From: Ruminococcaceae bacterium UBA2719
Lineage (GTDB): Bacteria; Bacillota; Clostridia; Oscillospirales; Acutalibacteraceae
Assembly (NCBI GenBank): GCA_002353935.1
Contig: DEKP01000013.1
Coordinates: 47,927 to 57,564 of the forward strand
Direction of reading: 5' to 3'
Length of the DNA: 9,638 nt
Part shown: positions 1-5,418 of the stretch, in pieces
Position numbering within the stretch: the stretch's first letter is position 1
Layout: the number at the start of each line of letters is the position of its first letter
Position numbers and translations under genes: made by a program
Notes under the pieces: generated by a model
The model's database searches: none
Seen by the model: only the letters and a program-made list of their open reading frames with translations
Told to the model about the DNA's origin: nothing

Positions 1-956
1 ATATTTTTATTTATATTTTCTGTAACATATAGTTTTTGCATATCTTTATCTAAAATGGCAACATCAACACCTTTTTGCTTAGCAAAATTTATTGCTTTTT
101 TGGTTCCCATTACAAACATTGCGGTAGAATAAGCGTCACACATAGCACCGTCCTGATCAAAAACAGTGACTGAAGATATGTCTGTATTTGCAGGCTTAGC
201 CGTTAAAGGATCAAGTATATGATGATATATAACTGAGTCTTTTTCAAAATATCGCTGATATGCTCCGGAAGTAACCGCATTGATTTCGCCTACATTAACT
301 TTCGCAAAAACATCTGAACTATCTATTTGAGGCGACTTAATTCCTATAGTCCAGTTTTTGCTGTTTTTCAATCCAACAGTTCGTATATTCCCACCCAAAT
401 CGATTATTGCTGATTTCACTGAATTCTCTTTTAAAATTTCACATACTCTATCTGCAATATACCCTTTAGCAATAGCACCTAAATCAAGTTTCATATTAGG
501 AGAAAAGCTAACATAGTTTCCGTCAATGCTGACCGCCTTATAATTAATCAGCTTTTTTATTTCTTTAAGTTCTTTATCGCTGGGGACATAATAGTTTGAA
601 CTATCAAACCCCCACAAGTGCATAGCAGGATATACTGTTATATCAAACGCACCGTCTGTATCATTTGAAATTTTCAAAGCTTTTTTTAATAAATCTGCTG
701 TTTGAGTTGATACTTCTGCACCGTTTTCGCTTTTGTTCAAACAGCTTATATCTCCGTCGGATGATATGGAAAAAAGCTCTTCCAAGCGCTTTATTTCATT
801 TTCTGCTTCTTTTACAGCCTGTTTATTCCCATCATATACGGTAATATTAATTATTGTATCCAATGCATACATTTGTGTTATTTCAGGCTGCTTTGAGCAA
901 GAACACATAATAGTACAAATAATAATCGCGCAAAAAAGTGATAATAAACGTTTCAT
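1..956 (-). CDS. apbE: FAD:protein FMN transferase, lipoprotein (3' end outside window)
   Basis: I translated 318 codons from the ATG at 956-954; no stop occurs before the left edge, so the C-terminus is missing (probably 20-30 residues, as the family is usually about 340). ApbE uses FAD to attach FMN covalently to a Thr/Ser of extracytoplasmic redox proteins such as RnfG/RnfD subunits. Residues 1-20 are a lipoprotein signal: MKR, a hydrophobic stretch, then MCSC with C20 as the likely lipidated cysteine. Family motifs are all present: DLGAIAKGYIAD at about 158-169, IDLGGN at 185-190, VTSGAYQRYF at 228-237, HHILDP at 245-250, and the Mg-site motif DAYSTA at 274-279. The start overlaps the stop of the GNAT gene (ATGA, 956-953), which suggests translational coupling. 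No flavinylation target is visible in the window; it may lie beyond the left edge. Confidence 0.95.
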   Translation of the reverse strand, partial: MKRLLSLFCAIIICTIMCSCSKQPEITQMYALDTIINITVYDGNKQAVKEAENEIKRLEELFSISSDGDISCLNKSENGAEVSTQTADLLKKALKISNDTDGAFDITVYPAMHLWGFDSSNYYVPSDKELKEIKKLINYKAVSIDGNYVSFSPNMKLDLGAIAKGYIADRVCEILKENSVKSAIIDLGGNIRTVGLKNSKNWTIGIKSPQIDSSDVFAKVNVGEINAVTSGAYQRYFEKDSVIYHHILDPLTAKPANTDISSVTVFDQDGAMCDAYSTAMFVMGTKKAINFAKQKGVDVAILDKDMQKLYVTENINKN

Positions 957-1405
957 AATTTTTTCTTTCTGTCTCTATCAATTACCATTTGAATATATGG
1001 CAATACTTCAAAACCTGTGCGCTCATAAAGACGTTTGGCTCCGATGTTTGTGTCTTCAACTTCTATTCTGTATCGGGCTGCATTATAGTGTGATTTTGCA
1101 TATTCAAAAAATTCTGTTGCAAGTCCGCGGTTACGATATTTCGGCTCAACATAAATTTCTTCAAATGTAATGCTCAAACCGCCTGCCTCTTGAGAAAAGC
1201 TTTTGCTTATAAGGCAAAATCCGCAATCAACACCATCGCACACAAAAATATAACATGATAAATATGTATCGCTACTTATTATCTCATCAAATGTTAATCT
1301 ATAGTTTTTTGGGGGCACAGGACACTCCACAGCGTCTGTATGATAAAATGCATCAACATATTTACTATATAATTCCCAGTCATTTTCAGTTAATTTTCTA
1401 AACAT
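953..1405 (-). CDS. GNAT-family N-acetyltransferase
   Basis: A 150-residue GNAT acetyltransferase. The frame stays open to an upstream ATG at 1468, but I chose the ATG at 1405 (MFRKLTENDW) because GGTGAT stands 4 to 9 bases before it, and because the longer version would begin inside the terminator hairpin of the preceding gene. The acetyl-CoA pyrophosphate-binding loop is visible as RNRGLA (91-96), after a beta strand ending IYVEP. It is followed by the usual IEVEDTNIGAKRLYERTGF (114-132), in which the N-x-x-A-x-x-L-Y-x-x-x-GF pattern is the motif B signature. The acceptor substrate cannot be read from sequence; the N-terminal acceptor half is not recognisably RimI- or aminoglycoside-type. 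The stop codon overlaps the apbE start by ATGA, so the two are cotranscribed. That pairing does not suggest a specific function. Confidence 0.88.
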   Translation of the reverse strand: MFRKLTENDWELYSKYVDAFYHTDAVECPVPPKNYRLTFDEIISSDTYLSCYIFVCDGVDCGFCLISKSFSQEAGGLSITFEEIYVEPKYRNRGLATEFFEYAKSHYNAARYRIEVEDTNIGAKRLYERTGFEVLPYIQMVIDRDRKKKL

Positions 1406-1435
1406 AAATATCACCGCTATGTATTTTAACATATA

Positions 1436-1477
1436 AAGAAAAAAATTAAAAGCCCTTGTGAAAATCACAAAGGCTTT
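1436..1477 (-). terminator. Rho-independent terminator after cotJC
   Basis: Read on the minus strand, AGCCTTTGTGA (1475-1465) pairs with TCACAAGGGCT (1461-1451) across a TTT loop, with one G-U wobble. A run of mostly T follows (TTTTAATTTTTTTC). It lies about 20 bases after the cotJC stop and in the right orientation. On the plus strand the same stem has a C-A mismatch and no T-run, so it is a one-way terminator. Confidence 0.85.
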
Positions 1478-1495
1478 ATCTTATTAACAAATGAT

Positions 1496-2140
1496 TTAAT
1501 GCTTATTATTGTCTTTGTTTGTGTTGGCGCTTTTTTTCATACAGCATTTATCAAACGATGGATTGAATGCATAGAAGTTCTTGGAATTTAACTTATCTGT
1601 TAAAAGTCTGAGATTCTCACCAAAGCGCTGATAATGCACCACTTCTCTTGCTCTTAAAAATCTTATAGGATCTTTAACGTCATAATCATCACAAAAGCGC
1701 AAAATATTATCATAGGTTGTACGAGCCTTCTGCTCCGCAGCCAAAGATTCGTGCAAATCGGTTATAGGATCGCCTTTTACTGCTATAGAGAAAGCGTTGA
1801 AAGGTACTCCTGCTGCTGAGTTAGGATAAACACCGGTTGTATGATCAACAAAATATTGATCAAAGCCCGCCTCTTTGATTTGCTCTTCGCTAAGATTTCT
1901 TGTTAACTGATAAACTATAGCACCTACCATTTCCAAATGATTTAATTCCTCTGTTCCTATATCAGTTAAAGTAGCTTTTAATTCAGGTATTGGCATCGAA
2001 AACCTTTGAGATAAATATCTTAAAGACGCTCCCAGTTCGCCATCCGGACCTCCATATTGCGTAATTATAATCTTTGCAAGTTTTGGATTTACATTTTTTA
2101 TCTTTACAGGATACTGTAATTGCTTTTCATATACAAACAT
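1496..2140 (-). CDS. cotJC: Spore coat protein CotJC, manganese catalase family
   Basis: A 214-residue dimanganese catalase-fold protein of the CotJC/YjqC group, deposited in the endospore coat and expected to disproportionate hydrogen peroxide. The start is the ATG at 2140: GGGAGG lies just upstream and the protein then opens MFVYEKQLQYPVK as in the family; the frame is open further upstream but those residues are not family-like. The likely dimetal ligands are all present: E35 (GPDGE), E65 and H68 (EELNH), E136 (AAEQKAR) and H169 (REVVHYQRF). The 33-residue gap between the last two matches that of Lactobacillus plantarum Mn catalase, whose ligands are E148 and H181. The start shares one base with the cotJB stop (TGATG), so translation is coupled. 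The protein ends in a Cys/Lys/Asn-rich tail (about 198-214) longer than in Bacillus CotJC (roughly 190 residues). Confidence 0.95.
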   Translation of the reverse strand: MFVYEKQLQYPVKIKNVNPKLAKIIITQYGGPDGELGASLRYLSQRFSMPIPELKATLTDIGTEELNHLEMVGAIVYQLTRNLSEEQIKEAGFDQYFVDHTTGVYPNSAAGVPFNAFSIAVKGDPITDLHESLAAEQKARTTYDNILRFCDDYDVKDPIRFLRAREVVHYQRFGENLRLLTDKLNSKNFYAFNPSFDKCCMKKSANTNKDNNKH

Positions 2141-2394
2141 CAGTTTTCCTCCCAAATATCCCACGGCCACGGATCTTTTACCCATGCCCAAGTATTCCCA
2201 TCATCACCGGATAAAGTCAATGGTCCAAATTTTTCTTCATACTCTTTTACTAAAGGTTTTAATTTATCCTGATACTCGCGAAGTTTCTTTATGGATTCTT
2301 CATCAAACGGATGAGTATCCAGAAAAAGTGTTATATCTTTACAAGCAAATTTATATGTTCCTATTTTCTTTTGTAAAATTTCTCTTTCAGTCAT
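2140..2394 (-). CDS. cotJB: Spore coat protein CotJB
   Basis: An 84-residue CotJB (PF12652 type), a small soluble coat component made together with CotJA and CotJC. The start is the ATG at 2394: GGAGG lies 8 bases upstream and MTEREILQKK is family-like. The open frame extends to 2463, but that extension only overlaps the cotJA gene. Family hallmarks are LDTHP (25-29), the Lys/Glu-rich middle helix ending YEEKFGPLT (52-60), and the tryptophan-rich C-terminus WVKDPWPWDIW (71-81). It overlaps the end of cotJA by 8 bases and the start of cotJC by 1 base, a tightly packed operon. The exact molecular role of CotJB is not established; it may assist the assembly or placement of the catalase in the coat. 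Confidence 0.93.
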   Translation of the reverse strand: MTEREILQKKIGTYKFACKDITLFLDTHPFDEESIKKLREYQDKLKPLVKEYEEKFGPLTLSGDDGNTWAWVKDPWPWDIWEEN

Positions 2395-2587
2395 TGTCTT
2401 TGCCTCCACATTTGCTGCCATAGAAAGGTTTGTACAACGCACAGTAGAGCGTTCCGTTTTCATATCCTTTTACAGCAGTGCTCATTTCCGGATCATAGGG
2501 CTGAAACGGCACGTACGCCATTGCTTCACTTAATTCTCTCGGCATAGCAGGTATGCCGTATCTGTTCATCATATCTTTTGAATCCAA
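2387..2587 (-). CDS. cotJA: Spore coat associated protein CotJA
   Basis: A 66-residue CotJA (PF11007 type), first gene of the coat operon. The start codon is TTG at 2587: AAGGAGG sits 7 bases upstream, whereas the next ATG (2572) would be 22 bases from it. Family features are YVPFQPYDPE (25-34) and ENGTLYCALYKPFYG (43-57), matching the short CotJA core in which an aromatic YVPFQ motif precedes a G-T-L-(F/Y)-x-x-L-x-x-P-F motif. The tail SKCGGKDND is short and polar. In Bacillus subtilis cotJABC is transcribed by sigma-E in the mother cell and CotJA is needed to incorporate CotJC in the coat. The same role is inferred here from the conserved gene order. Confidence 0.92.
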   Translation of the reverse strand: MDSKDMMNRYGIPAMPRELSEAMAYVPFQPYDPEMSTAVKGYENGTLYCALYKPFYGSKCGGKDND

Positions 2588-2610
2588 GTGGATTCCTCCT
2601 TTATTTTTTG

Positions 2611-2629
2611 CACCGATTTATAACCGGTG
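2611..2629 (-). repeat. Hairpin in the cotJ 5' leader
   Basis: On the minus strand CACCGGTT-ATA-AATCGGTG forms an 8-bp stem (one G-U wobble) with a 3-base loop. It ends about 12 bases before the AAGGAGG of cotJA and follows the predicted promoter. There is no T-run after it, so it is not a terminator. It could protect the 5' end of the mRNA or, as DNA, be a protein-binding dyad. Confidence 0.6.
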
Positions 2630-2640
2630 TCCTACAATCT

Positions 2641-2667
2641 ATATTATGCTAAACTTAGCTAATAGTT
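2641..2667 (-). promoter_or_regulatory. Possible sigma-E type promoter of cotJABC
   Basis: CATAATAT (2648-2641 on the minus strand) resembles the sigma-E -10 element (CATAnnnT core), and AACTATT (2667-2661) is a partial match to the sigma-E -35 element, 12 bases upstream. Position fits: it is between the upstream terminator and the cotJA ribosome binding site, giving a leader of roughly 50 bases. Sigma-E control is known for Bacillus cotJ; here it is inferred from a partial match in AT-rich DNA. Confidence 0.4.
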
Positions 2668-2703
2668 AAAATAAAAAAAGCGCTAAAAGAAAATCCTTTT
2701 AGC
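2667..2703 (-). terminator. Rho-independent terminator after the ROK-like gene
   Basis: On the minus strand GCTAAAAG (2703-2696) and CTTTTAGC (2689-2682) form a perfect 8-bp stem with a 6-base loop, followed by GCTTTTTTTATTTT. It lies 18 bases after the stop of the gene at 2721-3824. It separates that gene from cotJABC and shows that the protein's abrupt C-terminus is its natural end. Confidence 0.87.
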
Positions 2704-2720
2704 AACTTTTTATCTAAAAA

Positions 2721-3824
2721 TTATATTTGTATATTTGGAAATCCTACGCCAAAACCTGTTCCAAGAGAAATACATACGCTGTCGTCTATATCCGAAAAAT
2801 ACAGCGCCGTAGCTGTTCCGTCGTGAACAAGCTTAATGTTCACTTGTTTATGAAGCTCTCCGGATAAATCTTCTGATAAAATTTTATCATAAAAAGTTCC
2901 CAGCTTTTTAAGCTTTGCATATCCTCCGCGATTACCATTTAAAATTCCTGAATAAGTATAGCTTGCTATAGATATCAAAATTTCATTGGATAAATCATAT
3001 CTTTGTTTTCCTTTTTTATACGATGACACTATAGATTTAACCAGGTATTTATGAAGCTCTATCGCCTTAGAAAGCTGCTGATCGGAAGATGAAAATTTAT
3101 TTTCCATATATCGTGATTCTAAACTCTCAAGTGGTATAAATTCGCTTATTGCACCGTTTGATTTTCTTATCAAGGCGCGCTTTATCGCCGTGTGTCCAAT
3201 ATCAAGGCTGAGAGATACCGTATTATCCTTTTGCAACCTTTGAGCACATCCCATAATTCCCAAATAAGCACCGTTTTCAAAAAGCATAATATTATACGGT
3301 TTTACTCCTGCGTAATCAAAAACATAAAGTATCTGCTCTTTAAATTTTCTTCCGAGCATAGCGCTGGAAAGGCCGCCGGTAAGTATAACTGTTTTTAGGT
3401 TTTTATAATAATCCCAACATTCCTTGTTCCAATCAGCTCTAGCATTTATATTCTCAGTATTTGAAGATTTTAATGAAAGCAAAATCAGCCCCAAGCGTTT
3501 ACCGTATTTTATTGCTATTTTCTGTGACAAAGAACGCATCAAAATACTGTTCGAAGTCAGTGCTTCGTTCATTCTTTTTATCAAGTCTCTGTCACTAACA
3601 CCTAAAATATCAAAATTATATAATTTTGCAACCTTTTTTATATCTTCAACAATAAGCTTTGATGAAAAAATTTCGGAAAAAGTTTTGCCTTCGATTTCAT
3701 CGTCAATACCATAAACAGGCAATTTTTTCATAATACCGCGATTTAAAGAGCAACGCTCTGACAAATATTCTTTTTTATCAATCTCCGATATATTAAAAAA
3801 AGGATTTCTAACTTTATCAGCCAT
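2721..3824 (-). CDS. ROK-type (ASKHA) sugar-kinase-like protein with circularly permuted motif order
   Basis: A 367-residue soluble protein; ATG at 3824 with AGGAGA just upstream. All five actin-like ATPase motifs can be seen, but in rotated order. Adenosine-like TVILTGGLSSAML (145-157) is followed by connect-2-like GAYLGIMGCAQR (185-196), phosphate-1 LSLDIGHTAIKRA (206-218), connect-1 VHDGTATALY (333-342) and phosphate-2 CISLGTGFGVGF (351-362), after which it stops within five residues. In ordinary ROK kinases phosphate-1 is N-terminal and the adenosine motif near the C-terminus. D335 corresponds to the ROK catalytic aspartate (NDAN, here HDGT), and D208 to the phosphate-1 aspartate; the second Gly of DxGGT is His211. 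The ROK zinc motif (CxCGxxGCxE) is absent. ATP-dependent sugar phosphorylation is possible but unproven; a sensor or regulator role is equally open. It is a single-gene unit with its own promoter and terminator. Confidence 0.75.
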   Translation of the reverse strand: MADKVRNPFFNISEIDKKEYLSERCSLNRGIMKKLPVYGIDDEIEGKTFSEIFSSKLIVEDIKKVAKLYNFDILGVSDRDLIKRMNEALTSNSILMRSLSQKIAIKYGKRLGLILLSLKSSNTENINARADWNKECWDYYKNLKTVILTGGLSSAMLGRKFKEQILYVFDYAGVKPYNIMLFENGAYLGIMGCAQRLQKDNTVSLSLDIGHTAIKRALIRKSNGAISEFIPLESLESRYMENKFSSSDQQLSKAIELHKYLVKSIVSSYKKGKQRYDLSNEILISIASYTYSGILNGNRGGYAKLKKLGTFYDKILSEDLSGELHKQVNIKLVHDGTATALYFSDIDDSVCISLGTGFGVGFPNIQI

Positions 3825-3884
3825 AATATCTCCTATAACCTACTGTTAATCATCTCAAAACAAATGTTGTTATCTTTTTATTAC

Positions 3885-3910
3885 TATTTGTTACAATAAT
3901 ATAACAAATA
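3885..3910. repeat. 26-base perfect dyad in the leader of the ROK-like gene
   Basis: TATTTGTTA and TAACAAATA are perfect 9-bp inverted arms around an 8-base centre. It lies about 40 bases downstream of the predicted minus-strand -10 and 60 bases before the start codon. As RNA the stem is all A-U except one pair per arm, so a protein operator is more likely than a stable hairpin. A smaller dyad with related half-sites (AACAA-ATG-TTGTT) lies at 3859-3871. Confidence 0.65.
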
Positions 3911-3949
3911 TAGCAATCTCTATGATGAAAAACATTAAAATTCACATTG

Positions 3950-3978
3950 AATATATCATATAATTGCTTTTTATTCAA
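3950..3978 (-). promoter_or_regulatory. Sigma-A promoter of the ROK-like gene
   Basis: On the minus strand TTGAAT (3978-3973) is separated by 17 bases from TATATT (3955-3950), which is preceded by TGA, an extended -10 element. The predicted start near 3943 gives a leader of about 118 bases that contains the 26-base dyad. Confidence 0.6.
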
Positions 3979-4026
3979 CTTAAAGCTTAATTTTATTTTA
4001 ATCTTTTGTCAAAAAATGTTATATTT

Positions 4027-4042
4027 TGTAATGTTAATTACA
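4027..4042. repeat. 16-base dyad between the divergent promoters
   Basis: TGTAAT-GTTA-ATTACA has perfect 6-bp arms and lies between the -35 boxes of the two divergent promoters (3978 and 4058). The position suits a regulator acting on both directions; the protein is unknown. Confidence 0.5.
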
Positions 4043-4057
4043 CTTTTGTTGAAATGC

Positions 4058-4086
4058 TTGAATTCTCCAAAAAAGCGTGATAATAT
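4058..4086 (+). promoter_or_regulatory. Promoter of the 76-residue gene
   Basis: TTGAAT (4058-4063), a 17-base spacer, then TAATAT (4081-4086) preceded by TGA, an extended -10. The -10 lies inside the first GTGA-N7-TCAC dyad. Start expected near 4093, giving a leader of about 88 bases that contains the second dyad. Confidence 0.45.
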
Positions 4087-4091
4087 TTCAC
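4077..4091. repeat. Operator-like dyad, copy 1
   Basis: GTGATAATATTTCAC: GTGA and TCAC arms with a 7-base centre. It is preceded by AGC, as is copy 2, and covers the predicted -10 box at 4081-4086. A repressor bound here would block the plus-strand promoter. Confidence 0.55.
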
Positions 4092-4146
4092 GTGTCACTA
4101 CTCGTGTATAAAATTCACTGAAAATATTTTTTTGTTCACGAACAGC

Positions 4147-4161
4147 GTGATTTAATATCAC
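4147..4161. repeat. Operator-like dyad, copy 2
   Basis: GTGATTTAATATCAC: same GTGA-N7-TCAC layout as copy 1 and the same AGC before it, exactly 70 bases downstream. It lies just before the ribosome binding site (AGGATGG) of the gene at 4181, so it could also act as a small mRNA hairpin (GUGAU/AUCAC). Confidence 0.55.
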
Positions 4162-4180
4162 TTCAACAGGATGGTTTTTT

Positions 4181-4411
4181 ATGGTAGAATATCAATTGTT
4201 TGTAGAAAATAAATATGATAAACACTACGGCTTTTATGAAACATATGGTATAGTAGCATTAAAAAACAAAGTTAATATTCACATCATACATGATATATCT
4301 CTCGATAAAGCTAAAATCAAGACTTTTGTGAAAAGACTTAATGAAGAACATTTGGAATTTGAACATTTATCCCAAATTGTAGAAGAATTTTTGTACGATT
4401 TCACAGTATAA
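4181..4411 (+). CDS. Small conserved-type protein, possibly DUF6514
   Basis: A 76-residue acidic, soluble protein with no signal peptide, membrane segment or cysteine. ATG at 4181 follows AGGATGG at about 6 bases. The layout is N-terminal YQLFVENKYDKHYGFYETYGIVA, a beta-rich NIHIIHDISLD, then FVKRLNEEHLEFEHLSQIVEEFLYDF. It resembles the small clostridial DUF6514 family (pattern YGI-x(n)-DIS-D-x(n)-N-x(3)-L-x(3)-HL-x(2)-V-E-x-F). That assignment is from memory of the pattern, and the function of the family is not known. It is alone between its own promoter and that of the radical SAM gene. Weak T-rich sequence after the stop (about 4412-4440) may end the transcript, but there is no clear hairpin. 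The elaborate dyads upstream suggest tight regulation. Confidence 0.6.
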   Translation: MVEYQLFVENKYDKHYGFYETYGIVALKNKVNIHIIHDISLDKAKIKTFVKRLNEEHLEFEHLSQIVEEFLYDFTV

Positions 4412-4468
4412 ATTTCTGTAATATTTATTATTATTTTTTAATCATATTATTTTTGCTGTAATTTAGAA

Positions 4469-4496
4469 TTGGTAAAGCCTTTACAAAAATTATAGT
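4469..4496 (+). promoter_or_regulatory. Promoter of the radical SAM gene
   Basis: TTGGTA (4469-4474), a 16-base spacer, and TATAGT (4491-4496). The spacer contains a small dyad GTAAA-GCC-TTTAC (4472-4484). The expected start near 4503 leaves a leader of about 22 bases containing the GGTGAT ribosome binding site. An alternative using TTTACA at 4480 and TAACAT at 4504 is weaker. Confidence 0.35.
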
Positions 4497-4524
4497 AATA
4501 TGATAACATAATTGCGGTGATAGT

Positions 4525-5391
4525 ATGTTATGCAATTTATGCCCGAGAGAATGTAACGCAAAGCGTGATAAATATTTTGGAGAAGGTTTTTGCAAATGCG
4601 GCACTGTACCTAAAGTAGCCAGAATTGCTCCTCATATGTATGAAGAGCCCTGTATCAGCGGAAAATCAGGCAGCGGCGCTATATTTTTTTCAGGATGTAC
4701 GCTAAAATGTGTTTATTGCCAAAATTATGATATTTCTCATAAAAACTATGGAAAATATATAGATGAAAATATATTGGCTGAAGAATATAAACGTCTTGAA
4801 AATATGGGCGTACATAATATTGAATTTGTAACTGCTACTCAATATACTGATATTATTATTAAAAGTCTTGAAATTTACAAGCCATCCATTCCGCTGATAT
4901 ATAACTGTTCAGGATACGAAAAGAAGGAAACTCTCAGACGTTTAGACGGACTGATAGATATTTATCTTCCCGATTTTAAATATTCTGGCGATAGTCTTGC
5001 ATTAAAATTATCAAATTGCAAAAATTATACCGAAACAGCTATCTCGGCAATAAAGGAAATGCTAGATCAAACCGGTAAATATGTAATTCAAGATAGCATG
5101 ATAAAAAGCGGAGTTATTATTCGTCATCTTGTACTGCCAAATCACACACAGAACAGTATAGGCGTGTTAAAAATTATAAAAGAAAACTTTTCAAACAATG
5201 TGATGACAAGTCTTATGGCTCAATACACTCCATGCAAAATCTATGAAGATATACCCGAACTTAGCAGAAAAATCACCAAAAGAGAATACGATAAGGTTCT
5301 TGATAAATTATTTGAACTCGAGCTTGATGGTTTTGCCCAGGAACTTACTTCGGCAAGCAAAGATTATATTCCAAAGTGGGATTATGAATAA
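4525..5391 (+). CDS. Radical SAM protein, PflX group (pyruvate formate-lyase activase homologue)
   Basis: A 288-residue cytoplasmic radical SAM protein. The [4Fe-4S] motif CxxxCxxC is GCTLKCVYCQN (C58, C62, C65). Before it is a cysteine-rich N-terminus, MLCNLCPREC and GFCKCG (C3, C6, C10, C23, C25), the mark of the COG1313/PflX group. Later family motifs are YNCSGYE (126-132), DIYLPDFKY (145-153), RHLVLP (200-205) and LMAQYTP (230-236). The start ATG at 4525 has GGTGAT 3 bases before it. PflX proteins resemble pyruvate formate-lyase activases but their target is generally unknown, and no glycyl-radical enzyme lies in the window. It stands alone, with its own promoter and a strong terminator. 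The segment EFVTATQYTD (100-109) replaces what I remember as a VTPTH-type motif in relatives. Confidence 0.85.
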   Translation: MLCNLCPRECNAKRDKYFGEGFCKCGTVPKVARIAPHMYEEPCISGKSGSGAIFFSGCTLKCVYCQNYDISHKNYGKYIDENILAEEYKRLENMGVHNIEFVTATQYTDIIIKSLEIYKPSIPLIYNCSGYEKKETLRRLDGLIDIYLPDFKYSGDSLALKLSNCKNYTETAISAIKEMLDQTGKYVIQDSMIKSGVIIRHLVLPNHTQNSIGVLKIIKENFSNNVMTSLMAQYTPCKIYEDIPELSRKITKREYDKVLDKLFELELDGFAQELTSASKDYIPKWDYE

Positions 5392-5418
5392 ACTTATAAT
5401 AGTTAATTATTTTAATTT

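Larger units (their letters stand above)
3825..4180. other. Divergent regulatory region, no gene
   Basis: This 356-base AT-rich stretch separates the leftward ROK-like gene from the rightward 76-residue gene. I see no credible reading frame in it. It holds a predicted promoter for each direction (3950-3978 minus, 4058-4086 plus) and several dyads, listed separately: 3859-3871 (AACAA-ATG-TTGTT), 3885-3910, 4027-4042, 4077-4091, 4134-4143 (GTTC-AC-GAAC) and 4147-4161. The number of dyads is more than a plain spacer would need. Confidence 0.7.

Noticed and set aside
733..1170. Plus-strand frame of 145 codons
   Set aside because: It lies opposite apbE and the GNAT gene, both of which have clear family motifs; its translation is Cys/Ile-rich without any domain.
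1406..1468. Longer GNAT start at 1468
   Set aside because: The added 21 residues would be encoded by the cotJC terminator hairpin and T-run, and the ATG at 1405 has a good GGTGAT site.
2141..2191. Longer cotJC start at 2191
   Set aside because: The extra residues are not family-like, whereas the ATG at 2140 has GGGAGG upstream and forms the TGATG coupling with cotJB.
2184..2423. Plus-strand frame of 79 codons
   Set aside because: It is antisense to cotJA and cotJB and has no ribosome binding site or recognisable domain.
4112..4126. CodY-box-like AATTCACTGAAAATA
   Set aside because: Three mismatches to the AATTTTCWGAAAATT consensus in very AT-rich DNA; too likely by chance, and no codY is in view.
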